A program made the position numbers and the translations under genes. A stretch of 64,000 bases of DNA from Hungatella sp. UBA7603 (lineage in GTDB: Bacteria; Bacillota; Clostridia; Lachnospirales; Lachnospiraceae). Shown here piece by piece: positions 44,084 through 55,422 of this stretch. Positions within the stretch are counted from its first letter, which is position 1; every line of letters begins with the position of its first letter. Under the pieces are notes generated by a model. The model worked only from the letters and a program-made list of their open reading frames with translations. It ran no database searches and was not told the DNA's origin. The stretch covers positions 62,001-126,000 of the forward strand of contig DLJZ01000030.1 in NCBI GenBank assembly GCA_002478865.1, given 5' to 3'.

Positions 44084-44779
44084 TTACGATTTTTTTTGCC
44101 CGTAATACGCATTGGGGCCATGCTTGCGCATAAAATGCTTATCCTGCATGCACTGAGGTGCAGGTATTATGGAAGGGTTCAACAATTCGGTCATGAGATT
44201 CATTTTTGCAATCTCTTCTAATACCACCGCATTGTGAACAGCATTGTCCGCATCGGTTCCCCAAGTAAAGGGGCCATGATTCTTACAAAGAATTCCGGGA
44301 ACGTGCATAGGATTTCTTCCCTGAAGGGTCTCTATAATCACTAGTCCTGTGTTCTTTTCATACCCCTCTTCAATCTCTTCCTCTGTCAGATTTCTGGCAC
44401 ATGGAATCTCTCCGTAGAAATAATCGGCATGAGTGGTCCCATAGCAAGGAATCCCTCTGCCTGCCTGTGCCCAGGAGGTCGCCATTGGGGAATGAGTATG
44501 AACAATTCCTCCCACTGTTAAAAATGCCTTATAAAGCTCCAAATGAGTGGCCGTATCGGAGGAAGGGTTTAAATCTCCTTCCACCTTATTTCCAAGCAGA
44601 TCCATAACTACCATATCTTCTGGTTTTAAGATGTCGTAATCCACACCACTTGGTTTGATGACAAAAAGCCCCTTCTCCCGGTCAATTCCACTGACATTTC
44701 CCCAGGTATATGTAATCAGTCCTTTTCTTGGGAGTTCCATATTTGCTTCGTATACCGAGCGTTTCAATTCTTCCAGCAT
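44084..44779 (-). CDS. araD: L-ribulose-5-phosphate 4-epimerase
   Basis: A 231-residue zinc enzyme that epimerises L-ribulose 5-phosphate to D-xylulose 5-phosphate, the last step before the pentose phosphate pathway. The class II aldolase/epimerase signatures are [10 protein letters not shown], the zinc ligands in [23 protein letters not shown] and the C-terminal HGPNAYYGQ, which carries the catalytic tyrosine region. Full length. CGGAGAG precedes the ATG. Its stop lies 10 bases upstream of araR. Confidence 0.95.
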   Translation of the reverse strand: MLEELKRSVYEANMELPRKGLITYTWGNVSGIDREKGLFVIKPSGVDYDILKPEDMVVMDLLGNKVEGDLNPSSDTATHLELYKAFLTVGGIVHTHSPMATSWAQAGRGIPCYGTTHADYFYGEIPCARNLTEEEIEEGYEKNTGLVIIETLQGRNPMHVPGILCKNHGPFTWGTDADNAVHNAVVLEEIAKMNLMTELLNPSIIPAPQCMQDKHFMRKHGPNAYYGQKKS

Positions 44780-44806
44780 GTTCTCTCCGCCTTTCCAAAT
44801 GTATTA

Positions 44807-46405
44807 TTATTTAAAATAATCCAGGGCAGCCCGTTCTATGGAAAGTCCCTTTTTATATCGCTCCATAAATACGCTAAATCCCGCCTCATCTTCTGGGTCC
44901 GGCTTTACCACGGTACCAGCTTCACCATGAAATACCTTTTGAGCCAGGTAATGGTCTAAGGATTCCCCTTCTTCTTTTCGAATTAGATAGGAGGCCAAAA
45001 GTGCTGCTCCCCAGGCGCCGCCCTCTCCTGCCGTCTCCATAACAGAAACCGGCACATTCATAGCTGCTGCCATGATGCTTTGACCAACTCCTTTTGTCTT
45101 AAAGAGTCCTCCATGGCCTAATAACACATCAAGCTTTACGTCCTCTTTATAGAGGATTTCCATACCTACCTTTAAGGCCCCTAAAGCAGTATAGAGATGA
45201 ACTCTCATAAAGTTGGCCAGGTTAAAACGACTCTCAGGTGTGCGGACAAACAAAGGTCTTCCTTCTTCAAAATGGGTAATATGTTCCCCAGAGAGATAAC
45301 CATAAGACAATAAATTACCTCCGTCTTTATCTCCCTCCAAAGCCTTTTGATAAAGGGTAGAAAATAAGGTATTCTTATCCGTTTTCATTCCCATGGCATC
45401 GGCAAACTCTTCAAACAGAGATACCCAGGCATTTAAATCAGAAGTACAGTTGTTACAATGCACCATTGCCACAGAATCACCTGCTGGAGTAGTGACCAGA
45501 TCGATTTCCTCATATACCTTGGACAGCTCTTTTTCAAGAACCACCATGGCAAACACACTGGTACCAGCGGAAACATTACCGGTTCTTCTTGCTACACTGT
45601 TGGTCGCTGTCATACCGGTTCCTGCATCTCCTTCTGGCGGACATAGAGGAATTCCAGCTTTTAGATTCCCGCTAACATCAAGAAGAGCCGCCCCCTCTAT
45701 AGTCAGTGATCCAGCCTCTTCTCCAGCAGTCAATACCTTAGGCATAATATCCTTTAGCTTCCAGGGAAGGTGTTCTCTCTCAATCAGGGAATCAAACTGA
45801 TCCACCATGTTCTCATAATAGTCCTTTGTGCTGCTGTCAATAGGAAACATGCCTGCACAGTCTCCAATTCCAAGAACACGTTTTCCTGTAAGCTTCCAGT
45901 GGACATACCCCTCTAAGGTGATGAGGTAATCAATGGATGAGACATGCTCTTCTTTATTTAAGATGGCCTGATACAAATGAGCGATGCTCCATCTCTGAGG
46001 AATATGATAGGAAAATAACTCCGTCAGCACGTTAGAAGCATCTTGTGTGATGGTATTTCTCCACGTCCGGAATGGAACCAGAATCTCTCCTTCCTTGTCA
46101 AAAGCCATATATCCATGCATCATGGCAGAAAAACAGATGGCTCCAATGTTGGTCAGTGTTTCTCCATAAGTTTCCTTCACTTCCTCTGCCATTTTCTGAT
46201 AGCTGTCCTGGACGCCTTTCCAGATATCAGAGATGGAATACGTCCAGATTCCATTCTCATACTTGTTTTCCCAATCATGACTGCCAGAGGCAATTGGGTT
46301 GTGGTCTTCATCCACCAGTACTGCCTTAATTCTTGTAGAACCAAGTTCAATTCCAAGGGCTGTCTTACCTTCCCGGATTGATGCTGCGATTTCTTTTCCT
46401 ATCAT
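44807..46405 (-). CDS. araB: FGGY family carbohydrate kinase, probable L-ribulokinase
   Basis: A 532-residue kinase of the FGGY family. The N-terminal ATPase motif is [33 protein letters not shown] and [13 protein letters not shown] carry the FGGY-N/C junction, and [15 protein letters not shown] with [12 protein letters not shown] gives the C-terminal phosphate-binding region. It is closer in shape to xylulokinase-like enzymes than to the E. coli AraB, but lying between araA and araD its substrate is very probably L-ribulose. AAAAGGAGGGG precedes the ATG. A hairpin lies between it and araA. Confidence 0.85.
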   Translation of the reverse strand: MIGKEIAASIREGKTALGIELGSTRIKAVLVDEDHNPIASGSHDWENKYENGIWTYSISDIWKGVQDSYQKMAEEVKETYGETLTNIGAICFSAMMHGYMAFDKEGEILVPFRTWRNTITQDASNVLTELFSYHIPQRWSIAHLYQAILNKEEHVSSIDYLITLEGYVHWKLTGKRVLGIGDCAGMFPIDSSTKDYYENMVDQFDSLIEREHLPWKLKDIMPKVLTAGEEAGSLTIEGAALLDVSGNLKAGIPLCPPEGDAGTGMTATNSVARRTGNVSAGTSVFAMVVLEKELSKVYEEIDLVTTPAGDSVAMVHCNNCTSDLNAWVSLFEEFADAMGMKTDKNTLFSTLYQKALEGDKDGGNLLSYGYLSGEHITHFEEGRPLFVRTPESRFNLANFMRVHLYTALGALKVGMEILYKEDVKLDVLLGHGGLFKTKGVGQSIMAAAMNVPVSVMETAGEGGAWGAALLASYLIRKEEGESLDHYLAQKVFHGEAGTVVKPDPEDEAGFSVFMERYKKGLSIERAALDYFK

Positions 46406-46423
46406 TTGGACCCCTCCTTTTAA

Positions 46424-46457
46424 AATGGGCCCGCTCCACTAGGAGGCGGACCCCATT
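46424..46457 (-). other. Intercistronic hairpin between araA and araB
   Basis: AATGGGG-CCGC-TCC pairs with GGAGCGGGCCCATT around TAGT, with small bulges. It lies between the araA stop and the araB ribosome binding site. It has a T-run of only four bases, so an mRNA-processing or stability element is more likely than a full terminator. Confidence 0.55.
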
Positions 46458-46463
46458 ATGTTC

Positions 46464-47957
46464 TTAGCGGTACACAACCGAATTCCACTTTAATTCGTTC
46501 TTCAAATCACGTATGGTGGTCTTCTCATCAATATAGATTGCTTCAATTCCCATAGCCTCCGCCCAGTCACCCATCTGCTCTGCCGTTAAATCGTATGAGA
46601 ATGCCGTATGATGGGCACCTCCAGCCAGAATCCAGCTTTCAGCCCCAGTGATAAGATTTGGCTCTGGAGTCCAAAATGCAGTGGCTACAGGAAGCTTTGG
46701 CATAGGCTTTTCTATCTTTTTACAGTTCACGGTATTAATAATAAGGCGGAATCGGTTCCCAAGATCAATGAGAGAAGTGGCAATTCCTTTTCCCTCTTTT
46801 GCCGTAAATACAAGGCGTGCCGGATCTTCTCTATTACCCATTGACAATGGATTCACCCTGATTGAAACCTTGCCCTCTGCAATGCTTGGGCACACCTCCA
46901 ACATGTGAGCCTGAAGAATGCCTTCTTTTCCTGGAACTAGGTTATAAGTATAATCCTCCATAAAAGAAGTTCCCTTTGCATTTGGTATCCCAGAGGTCAT
47001 GATCTTCATTAAGCGAACCATGGCAGCCGTCTTCCAATCTCCTTCTCCGCCAAAACCATAGCCCTTCTCCATCAGACGCTGAATGGCAAGACCAGGAAGC
47101 TGCTGTAAGGTACCAAGATCTCCAAAATGAGTCACAATGGCCTGATAATCCTTTTCCTTTAAGAACTGCTCAAACCCCAGCTCAATCCTTGCCTGAGCCG
47201 CTACATGCGCCTTAAATTCCTGTGGATCTCTTCCTTCTGTTACCATTTCATACAGGCTGTAATATTCCTCTACCAGAGAAGATACCTCACCCTCTTTAAC
47301 ATCTTTTACATAATCTGTTATCTCATTAACAGGATAAGCATCAATCTCCCAACCAAACTTTAACTGGGCTTCTACCTTATCTCCTTCGGTTACGGCTACA
47401 TTTCTCATGTTATCTGCAAAACGAACTACACGGACATGACTGCTTTCCATAACACCGACTGCCGTACGCATCCAGTCTCCGATTCGATTCTGGACACTTT
47501 CATCATCCCAAAATCCTGCAATCACCTTTCTTGCCATTCCCATTCTTGTTACCATATGACCAAATTCCCGGTCTCCATGGGCGGATTGATTTTCGTTCAT
47601 GAAATCCATGTCAATGGAGTCATAAGGAATTTCCTGGTTGAACTGGGTATGTAGATGAAGCAGTGGCTTTCTATATTCCTGCAATCCTAATATCCAGGAT
47701 TTTGCGGGAGAAAAGGTGTGCATCCAGGTGATGACTCCAGCGCAGGTCTCATCATCATTTGCCTGATGAAACAAGGACCGTATGGATGCATTGTCAATAA
47801 GAACCGGTTTTAGTACCACCTGAAATGGCAAAAACCCACAGGCATTGAGCCGCTCCGTTATAATAGCAGAATGCCTTGCTACATTGCTCAGACACTCTTC
47901 CCCATAGAGGTCCTGGGAACCAGTTGCAAACCAGAATTTATATTCTTTCCTTACCAT
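46464..47957 (-). CDS. araA: L-arabinose isomerase
   Basis: A 497-residue manganese-dependent isomerase that converts L-arabinose to L-ribulose. The opening EYKFWFATGSQDLYGEECL is the family signature. Further motifs are THTFSPAK-like MHTFSPAKSWI, GDREFGHMVTRMG, YGFGGEGDWKTAAMVRLM and LAGGAHHTAFSY, with the metal-binding Glu and His residues visible. AAGGGGG lies 8 bases before the ATG. It follows abfA by 22 bases. Confidence 0.97.
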   Translation of the reverse strand: MVRKEYKFWFATGSQDLYGEECLSNVARHSAIITERLNACGFLPFQVVLKPVLIDNASIRSLFHQANDDETCAGVITWMHTFSPAKSWILGLQEYRKPLLHLHTQFNQEIPYDSIDMDFMNENQSAHGDREFGHMVTRMGMARKVIAGFWDDESVQNRIGDWMRTAVGVMESSHVRVVRFADNMRNVAVTEGDKVEAQLKFGWEIDAYPVNEITDYVKDVKEGEVSSLVEEYYSLYEMVTEGRDPQEFKAHVAAQARIELGFEQFLKEKDYQAIVTHFGDLGTLQQLPGLAIQRLMEKGYGFGGEGDWKTAAMVRLMKIMTSGIPNAKGTSFMEDYTYNLVPGKEGILQAHMLEVCPSIAEGKVSIRVNPLSMGNREDPARLVFTAKEGKGIATSLIDLGNRFRLIINTVNCKKIEKPMPKLPVATAFWTPEPNLITGAESWILAGGAHHTAFSYDLTAEQMGDWAEAMGIEAIYIDEKTTIRDLKNELKWNSVVYR

Positions 47958-47979
47958 AAGATTACCCCCTTATTTATAT

Positions 47980-49588
<1,609 letters not shown>

Positions 49589-49648
49589 ACGATATACCTC
49601 CTGCTTTTTCCATAAGATGGATAAGATATCCTCTTACTACCAATTTAT

Positions 49649-49674
49649 AACTTGTACGCACCATTGCACAAGTT
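49649..49674. promoter_or_regulatory. Candidate AraR operator AACTTGT-N12-ACAAGTT
   Basis: An interrupted perfect palindrome with 7-base arms. The left arm continues as ACGC and the right arm as TGC in mirror order, so each half resembles ACTTGTRC, close to the ACTTGTAC-like half-sites of Bacillus AraR operators. It lies just downstream of the -10 at 49685, where bound repressor would block RNA polymerase. Confidence 0.65.
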
Positions 49675-49684
49675 GTTTTTCATT

Positions 49685-49712
49685 ATTCTATCATATTCAG
49701 CACTTTTTACAA
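49685..49712 (-). promoter_or_regulatory. Promoter of the abfA-araR operon
   Basis: Minus strand TTGTAA, 16-base spacer, TAGAAT with TG before the -10. The -35 is weak, which fits a promoter helped by an activator or tightly repressed. The leader is about 180 bases long. Confidence 0.55.
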
Positions 49713-49752
49713 GAAACTTAACGATTCCTTTATTATCTATATTATAGGAAAA

Positions 49753-49774
49753 GGTAAGACATGCAGGTCTTACC
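49753..49774. repeat. Short hairpin GGTAAGAC-N6-GTCTTACC
   Basis: A perfect 8-bp stem with a 6-base loop upstream of the ara promoter, no T-run. Unknown role. The surrounding 49713-50006 holds nothing else that is recognised. Confidence 0.4.
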
Positions 49775-50006
49775 ACGGGAAAGGTTAAAGTCAATAAGGG
49801 GAGAATAAAACAGCAGAACGCTATTTTAAGAATGTTTAATTAGTTAATTTTTTATCAATATGCCATATGCCAGATTCTTTCAAGTGTAAACCATAAAATA
49901 ATCACAAATACATCAAATACAGATCATATAGTTTCCTTTTACTAGGCAAATTGACAAAGTCATAGACATAATATACAATTTATTTTTTATTATTTATGAA
50001 TTTTTG

Positions 50007-50036
50007 TTGACACTTTTTCTCACATTTCGGTTATAT
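50007..50036 (+). promoter_or_regulatory. Orphan plus-strand promoter
   Basis: TTGACA followed after 18 bases by TTATAT (or TATATT after 19). It points into a gene-free 100 bases ending at a terminator, with no protein gene downstream on that strand. Confidence 0.45.
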
Positions 50037-50042
50037 TATATT

Positions 50043-50141
50043 TGTAACCCCCCCCAATACATTATATAGTTTTTGCTACACCCCATAAGAAACGAAATAC
50101 CTTCTCCGAAAAAAGACCAGCTACCCCAGCTGGTCTTTTTC
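50043..50141 (+). ncRNA. Candidate small RNA with a C-rich loop
   Basis: The predicted transcript of about 100 bases has ACCCCCCCCA near its 5' end, further C-rich pieces (CACCCC, TACCCC), almost no G outside the stem, and a terminator at its end. C-rich stretches pair with ribosome binding sites in several Gram-positive sRNAs. Presence of transcription is not shown. Confidence 0.3.
50109..50141. terminator. Terminator between the orphan promoter and dacF
   Basis: AAAAGACCAGCT pairs perfectly with AGCTGGTCTTTT around ACCCC; A-run and T-run on both sides. On the minus strand it ends the dacF transcript. Confidence 0.88.
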
Positions 50142-50161
50142 ATTGTTCTTTATGTTATTAT

Positions 50162-51601
50162 TTACTTTTTACCCTTAGTATTACGGCGATCCTTTAACAT
50201 ACGCTCAAAGGCTTCCCCGTCGCCATCTTCTCTCAAACGACGTCTCCGCTCTTCTCTGCGAATCTCGCTTTCTCTAAATTCCTTTTTTCTTTTATATACA
50301 ACAAATCCAATTCCAGCTCCAGCTACTAACAAGATGGCTGCAATTACGGCGGCTAAAATTCCCACGCCCTTGCCGCCTGACATCTTGACACCAGAAGCAG
50401 GTAGTTCCTTGCTTCCTTCGGTAGTAACTGCCTCTTTCGTACCTTCACCAGTTGCCTGGTTGGATTCTGAAGTGCCGTTTTTGGCTATTAAATAAGCCTG
50501 ACCCACGTTTCTATCATTATAAGTATATTGAATCAGTGCAACGGCTCCCTTTGGACTACCTTTCGGTAACTCCGTTACGAGAGTCTTGCTTGCATCAGAA
50601 AACTTAGCATCTTTTGGAAGGGTAATGATCTGGCCTTGCTCTAGTTCCAACTCTGATGGTTGAAAGTTCTTCTCTCCAACCACAACAGGTTCTTCCCCTT
50701 GAATGTAGGAGGTCTCATTGCCATCTATTTTGAAATTCTCAAAACGATCGTACCCAAACTGTAACAGATTTTTTCCGTCTATAAAATACTGTCTTGGGCT
50801 TCCCTTTAAGATGACAGAGATAAGCCTTCTTCCATCCTGTTCTGCATAAGTTACCAGTGTATTGCCCGCCTTAACTAAGTAACCGGTTTTCCCCGCAACA
50901 GCCGCTGGAAAATAAAACTCACTTGAGGATTCACTTGTTTTCACCAGACGGTGCTCATTATATATGGTAAGTCCTTCTGGGTTATTGGTGGTAGGAGGAA
51001 TCTTATGACTTAAAGCGGAACCGATCTCCACAAGCTTCTTATTGTTGTATGCAGCCTTGGCGATCAGTGCCATATCATAGGCAGATACATACTGGGTATC
51101 CCCATTTAAGCCAGAGGGATTTTCAAAATGGCTCTCGGTGCATCCAAGCTCCTCCAGCTTTTGATTCATCAGCTTTACAAAATCTTCTCTGCTTCCTGCC
51201 ACATGCTCCGCGAGGGCATTGGCTGCCTGATTACACGAGTGAAGAATAAGAGAATAAAGACAATCCTCCACAGAAAGCTTATCTCCATCCGTTACATTTA
51301 ACTTGTTCCCGCTTCCCGCTTCCACGTTTAATACAGAATCTTTGGAAAAGGTGACCATATCATCAGGTTTGGCCCGCTCCAACACGATTAGTGCGGTCAA
51401 TATCTTCGTAATACTAGCGGGGGGATATTGTCCATGCATATTCTTTCCAAATATCACTGCTCCCGAATCTGCATCAATCACGATACCGGATTCTGCCTGG
51501 ATATCAGTATCTGAGGGCCAGTCCGGTTTTGCGTATACCGTTATAAGAAATAGCTGACTGATCAAAAGACAGCACAGCAATGTTTTCAATCTTTGTTTCA
51601 A
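50162..51601 (-). CDS. dacF: D-alanyl-D-alanine carboxypeptidase (DacF/PBP5 type)
   Basis: A 479-residue penicillin-binding protein that trims the pentapeptide of peptidoglycan. A signal peptide (about 1-25) precedes the S11 peptidase domain: active-site PASITKIL (SxxK), SCNQAANALA (SxN) and AGKTGYL (KTG). A C-terminal domain and a hydrophobic helix (GVGILAAVIAAILLVAGAGI) then a basic tail anchor it. A longer frame starts with an ATG at 51643, but that lies in the rny terminator. The likely start is TTG at 51601 with GGAGGG 7 bases before it. DacF is often part of sporulation operons in Bacillus; here it stands alone. Confidence 0.9.
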   Translation of the reverse strand: MKQRLKTLLCCLLISQLFLITVYAKPDWPSDTDIQAESGIVIDADSGAVIFGKNMHGQYPPASITKILTALIVLERAKPDDMVTFSKDSVLNVEAGSGNKLNVTDGDKLSVEDCLYSLILHSCNQAANALAEHVAGSREDFVKLMNQKLEELGCTESHFENPSGLNGDTQYVSAYDMALIAKAAYNNKKLVEIGSALSHKIPPTTNNPEGLTIYNEHRLVKTSESSSEFYFPAAVAGKTGYLVKAGNTLVTYAEQDGRRLISVILKGSPRQYFIDGKNLLQFGYDRFENFKIDGNETSYIQGEEPVVVGEKNFQPSELELEQGQIITLPKDAKFSDASKTLVTELPKGSPKGAVALIQYTYNDRNVGQAYLIAKNGTSESNQATGEGTKEAVTTEGSKELPASGVKMSGGKGVGILAAVIAAILLVAGAGIGFVVYKRKKEFRESEIRREERRRRLREDGDGEAFERMLKDRRNTKGKK

Positions 51602-51620
51602 GCATTTGCCCTCCGAGATT

Positions 51621-51666
51621 AAAAATGCCCTAAAACCGCACATAGAATATTATACGGTTTTAGGGC
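51621..51666 (-). terminator. Terminator after rny
   Basis: GCCCTAAAACCG pairs perfectly with CGGTTTTAGGGC around a 16-base loop, followed by TTTTTA on the minus strand. The stem contains the spurious upstream ATG of dacF. Confidence 0.85.
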
Positions 51667-51673
51667 ACCATTT

Positions 51674-53233
51674 TTATTTTGCGTAATCTGTTACTCTGGA
51701 CTCTCGGATCACATTGACTTTAATCTGTCCCGGATATTCCAAGGCTTCTTCAATCTTCTTAGAAATATCACGAGCCAATAATACCATATCGTCATCGTTG
51801 ATCTGATCGGGAACTACCATAATCCGAACTTCACGTCCTGCCTGAATGGCAAAGGACTTGTCCACTCCCTTAAAGGAATTGGTGATATCTTCTAACTGTT
51901 TTAATCTGTTTGTATATGTCTCCAGAGTCTCTCTTCTGGCTCCAGGTCTTGCCGCAGAAATTGTGTCTGCCGCCTGGCAAATACAGGCAATAAGGCTCTG
52001 TGGTTCAACGTCACCATGATGAGATTCCACCGTGTTCAGCACGATCGCAGGTTCTTTATACTTTCTACAAAGCTCCACACCTAACTGAATATGGGATCCT
52101 TCCATCTCATGGTCAACGGCTTTACCGATGTCATGTAATAAACCAGCACGCTTGGCCATACGAATATCCAAACCGATCTCTCCGGCTAATAAACCGGATA
52201 ACTGGGCAACTTCCATGGAATGCTTTAATGCATTTTGTCCATAGCTTGTCCTGTATTTCAGCTTGCCAAGCAGTCTGATGAGTTCCGGATGAAGACCATG
52301 AATTCCCACTTCAAGAGCGGCGGTCTCTCCTTCTTCACGCATATTGGTTTCTACTTCTTTCTGTGCCTTTTCTACCATCTCCTCAATTCTGGCTGGGTGA
52401 ATTCTTCCATCCACAATGAGGCGTTCCAATGCAATTCTTGCCACTTCTCTACGAACCGGATCAAATCCGGACAATACAACTGCCTCAGGGGTATCATCAA
52501 TAATGAGTTCTACGCCTGTAAGGGTCTCTAACGTACGAATGTTACGGCCTTCTCTACCAATGATCCTGCCTTTCATCTCATCGTTAGGAAGCTGTACAAC
52601 AGAAACTGTCGTTTCTGCTACATGATCCGCAGCACATCTTTGAATGGCTGTAACCACGTATTCCTTTGCCTTTTTATCGGCTTCTTCTTTTGCTTTGTTG
52701 TCAAGTTCCTTAATTAATTTCGCAGTGTCATGTTTTACATCATCTTCAACAGATTTTAAAAGATACTCTTTTGCCTGTTCGGAGGTAAGTCCGGAAATTT
52801 TTTCCAGTTCCTGAATGCCTTTTTCATACAGTGATTCAACTTCGGCATTTCTTTTATTTAACCCGTCCTCTCGAGCAGCAAGACCTGCTTCTCGTTTTTC
52901 CATAGTCTCAGACTTCTTGTCCAAGTTTTCTTCCTTGCTTAATACTCGTCTTTCATAACGTTGAAGCTCAGCTCTTCGTTCCCTGGTTTCTTTTTCCAGT
53001 TCATTCTTAGTCTTTAATGACTCTTCTTTTGCCTCAAGGAGAGCTTCACGCTTCTTTGTCTCAGCGGTCTTTAATGCTTCATCTATTATTTCCCGAGATT
53101 TTTCTTCTGCTGAACCCATCTTGCTTTCATAGGTATTTTTTCGATATGAGATCGCAGCAGACCAGGCAATAAAAGCTACTACTATTGATGCCAAAATTAC
53201 AACCAATACAGTTGTGAATACTGATACTGACAC
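51674..53233 (-). CDS. rny: Ribonuclease Y
   Basis: A 519-residue endonuclease that starts mRNA decay at the membrane. One N-terminal helix ([20 protein letters not shown]) is followed by a long charged coiled coil (about 40-200), a KH domain ([20 protein letters not shown]) and an HD domain ([20 protein letters not shown]). Length is typical. The start is a GTG with AAGGAGG 7 bases before it. It lies between dacF and recX, as single-gene transcription with a terminator. Confidence 0.96.
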   Translation of the reverse strand: MSVSVFTTVLVVILASIVVAFIAWSAAISYRKNTYESKMGSAEEKSREIIDEALKTAETKKREALLEAKEESLKTKNELEKETRERRAELQRYERRVLSKEENLDKKSETMEKREAGLAAREDGLNKRNAEVESLYEKGIQELEKISGLTSEQAKEYLLKSVEDDVKHDTAKLIKELDNKAKEEADKKAKEYVVTAIQRCAADHVAETTVSVVQLPNDEMKGRIIGREGRNIRTLETLTGVELIIDDTPEAVVLSGFDPVRREVARIALERLIVDGRIHPARIEEMVEKAQKEVETNMREEGETAALEVGIHGLHPELIRLLGKLKYRTSYGQNALKHSMEVAQLSGLLAGEIGLDIRMAKRAGLLHDIGKAVDHEMEGSHIQLGVELCRKYKEPAIVLNTVESHHGDVEPQSLIACICQAADTISAARPGARRETLETYTNRLKQLEDITNSFKGVDKSFAIQAGREVRIMVVPDQINDDDMVLLARDISKKIEEALEYPGQIKVNVIRESRVTDYAK

Positions 53234-53358
53234 AGGAGCACCTCCTTATTAGATTTTCATTGTACAACAATACAACACTTCAATTTTAAACTGTTTTATA
53301 CATTATGTCAAGTATTTAACCCTCGTTTCCGGTATACTTATACACATTTTCCTTATTG

Positions 53359-53967
53359 TCAATTATCGGAATAAATACATCCCAAAGCACGGGTTACCGC
53401 TTCATAGGAAAATCCTTTTCTAGCCAGGGATGATATGACTTTTGCACGCCCTTTTCGGTCCAATTCTTCCGGCACAATCCGCTTCTTTCTAATATATGCC
53501 TGTATCTGTGCTTCTTCGTCCACAGGCTGTTCCTCTAATATGTCCCGTATCATCTCTTTATCTAAGCCCTTTTTCTGAAGCTCGTACTGGATTTGTCTTT
53601 CACTTTTTCTTGTGGAATTGTATTCCACATACCTTTTTCCGTAATTTTCATCGTTGATAAAGCGATGCTCCTTCACAAATAAAATGGCATAATCGATAGC
53701 TTCCTGAGGGTATCCCCCCTCCTTTAGCTTTCTCACCAATTCCTGCTCTGTTTTATCCGAAGCTTTTAAAAGATATAGAACCCGCTCTCTGGCTCTCTTT
53801 AACAAAACATCTTTAAGAATCTCCTGATACGTATCCTCCGAAAGTTCCTCTCCTTCTTCGATACCAAATCTTTTTATTTCCCCTCTATAAAGAACAAGAG
53901 TAAAGTCTTCATCTAGAATGACTTTACTCCTGCGCTTATCGACGGGCACAATCTCCATTACAATCAT
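53359..53967 (-). CDS. recX: Regulatory protein RecX
   Basis: A 202-residue helical protein that controls RecA filament activity. The three-helix repeats are visible as ARERVLYLLKASDKTEQELV, then YVEYNSTRKSERQIQYELQK and RAKVISSLARKGFSYEAVTR. An N-terminal extension of about 55 residues resembles the Firmicute form. AAGGGG lies 4 bases before the ATG. It follows recA by 54 bases and is co-transcribed with it. There is no terminator between the two genes. Confidence 0.93.
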   Translation of the reverse strand: MIVMEIVPVDKRRSKVILDEDFTLVLYRGEIKRFGIEEGEELSEDTYQEILKDVLLKRARERVLYLLKASDKTEQELVRKLKEGGYPQEAIDYAILFVKEHRFINDENYGKRYVEYNSTRKSERQIQYELQKKGLDKEMIRDILEEQPVDEEAQIQAYIRKKRIVPEELDRKGRAKVISSLARKGFSYEAVTRALGCIYSDN

Positions 53968-54021
53968 AATGCCCCTTATTCTCTCTGTTATTCTATTATC
54001 GCCTATCAGGCGTATAAAGCC

Positions 54022-55119
54022 TTATTCCTTTGGGGAAGCATTCTTATTCTCTTCCGCTTTAATCCGTTTGCTTTCCTTTGCACTTACTGTATCTGCTCCC
54101 GGGGCTGCTGCTGCTCCGCCTTCTGTGATCAGACCGTAATTAGCACGTACCTTATTCTCAATTTCCAGGCAGATCTCCGGATTGTCCTGAAGATAGATCT
54201 TTGAATTCTCACGGCCCTGACCAATCTTTGCATTGTTATAAGCAAACCAGGCTCCGCTCTTTTCTACGATGTTCTCTTTTACGGCAAGATCCAAGACATC
54301 GCCTTCTCTGGAAATACCTCTTCCAAACATGATATCAAACTCTGCTTCCTTAAATGGAGGTGCAATCTTATTCTTAACTACTTTAATTCTAGCTCGGTTA
54401 CCTACTACATCGCCACCCTGTTTCAGAGTCTCGATCTTACGGATATCCAAACGAACAGAAGCATAAAACTTAAGAGCACGTCCACCTGTGGTAGTCTCAG
54501 GACTTCCAAACATAACACCAACCTTCTCACGAAGCTGGTTGATGAAAAGGACGATACAATTGGATTTGCTGATAACTGCGGTTAACTTTCTAAGTGCCTG
54601 AGACATCAGTCTCGCCTGAAGGCCAACGTGGGAATCTCCCATATCTCCCTCGATCTCCGCTTTTGGAACCAGGGCTGCAACGGAATCCACAACCACGATG
54701 TCTACCGCTCCGGAACGAACCATAGTCTCTGTAATCTCCAACGCTTGTTCTCCGTTATCTGGCTGAGATATGTATAGGTTGTCGATATCGACTCCAATTT
54801 TCTTTGCATAAACAGGGTCAAGAGCATGCTCCGCATCAATAAATCCTGCGATTCCACCACGCTTTTGAACTTCTGCAATCATATGAAGTGCGACAGTCGT
54901 CTTACCACTGGATTCTGGTCCGTAAATCTCTATCACTCTACCTCTTGGAATTCCGCCTAACCCTAAAGCAATATCAAGGCTAAGGGCACCTGTAGGAATG
55001 GTCTCTACATTCATATCAGTTCCAGTGTCACCGAGCTTCATAATAGAGCCTTTTCCATAGGCTTTCTCTATCTGTGTAAGTGCGGCATCTAGCGCTTTCA
55101 ATTTATCATCTTTATTCAT
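54022..55119 (-). CDS. recA: Recombinase RecA
   Basis: A 365-residue recombinase. Walker A is [13 protein letters not shown], Walker [16 protein letters not shown]1 [17 protein letters not shown], and [20 protein letters not shown] is L2 region. The C-terminal tail is charged ([12 protein letters not shown]). A frame starting at 55140 is not used: GGAGG lies 5 bases before ATG 55119, and the SOS box overlaps the longer start. It is regulated by LexA and transcribed with recX. Confidence 0.98.
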   Translation of the reverse strand: MNKDDKLKALDAALTQIEKAYGKGSIMKLGDTGTDMNVETIPTGALSLDIALGLGGIPRGRVIEIYGPESSGKTTVALHMIAEVQKRGGIAGFIDAEHALDPVYAKKIGVDIDNLYISQPDNGEQALEITETMVRSGAVDIVVVDSVAALVPKAEIEGDMGDSHVGLQARLMSQALRKLTAVISKSNCIVLFINQLREKVGVMFGSPETTTGGRALKFYASVRLDIRKIETLKQGGDVVGNRARIKVVKNKIAPPFKEAEFDIMFGRGISREGDVLDLAVKENIVEKSGAWFAYNNAKIGQGRENSKIYLQDNPEICLEIENKVRANYGLITEGGAAAAPGADTVSAKESKRIKAEENKNASPKE

Positions 55120-55133
55120 CTTATCCTCCAACA

Positions 55134-55147
55134 CGAACAAATGTTCT
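55134..55147. promoter_or_regulatory. LexA (SOS) box of recA
   Basis: CGAACAAATGTTCT matches the Gram-positive SOS box CGAAC-N4-GTTCG with one changed end base (GAAC-N4-GTTC is perfect). It lies 14 bases downstream of the -10. Confidence 0.9.
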
Positions 55148-55160
55148 TCTTATATTCATA

Positions 55161-55189
55161 ATAATAGTATATTTCACCACAATTGTCAA
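55161..55189 (-). promoter_or_regulatory. Sigma-A promoter of recA
   Basis: Minus strand TTGACA, exact 17-base spacer, TATTAT. Confidence 0.8.
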
Positions 55190-55357
55190 CCAGAAATTTA
55201 TGCAATTACGTTCAATAAGCATCACACTCCCTGCCTGTCCGGCTATGATTTTTACATAGAATGGAAATCCTGGCGAACTGCCAGAGAAACGTTTCATAAA
55301 AGGCAAGATACCTTTTGAATGTATGGTAACTATATCACAGGCATGTCCTGACTGCAA

Positions 55358-55411
55358 GGTTTTTATCATCCGGGCCTGCATATCGACACAGGCCCGGATT
55401 GCAAAAACCTA
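55358..55411 (-). terminator. Long terminator after the subtilase gene
   Basis: A perfect 11-bp core (ATCCGGGCCTG/CAGGCCCGGAT) inside an AGGTTTTT/AAAAACCT outer arm with a small mismatch. It begins 12 bases after the subtilase stop. The rest of the interval to recA (55190-55357) shows nothing recognisable. Confidence 0.8.
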
Positions 55412-55422
55412 ACGGAAAAAAT

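Noticed and set aside
55121..55381. An 86-codon open frame on the minus strand upstream of recA
   Set aside because: It overlaps the recA promoter, SOS box and the recA start, has no ribosome binding site, and its residues look like random translation.
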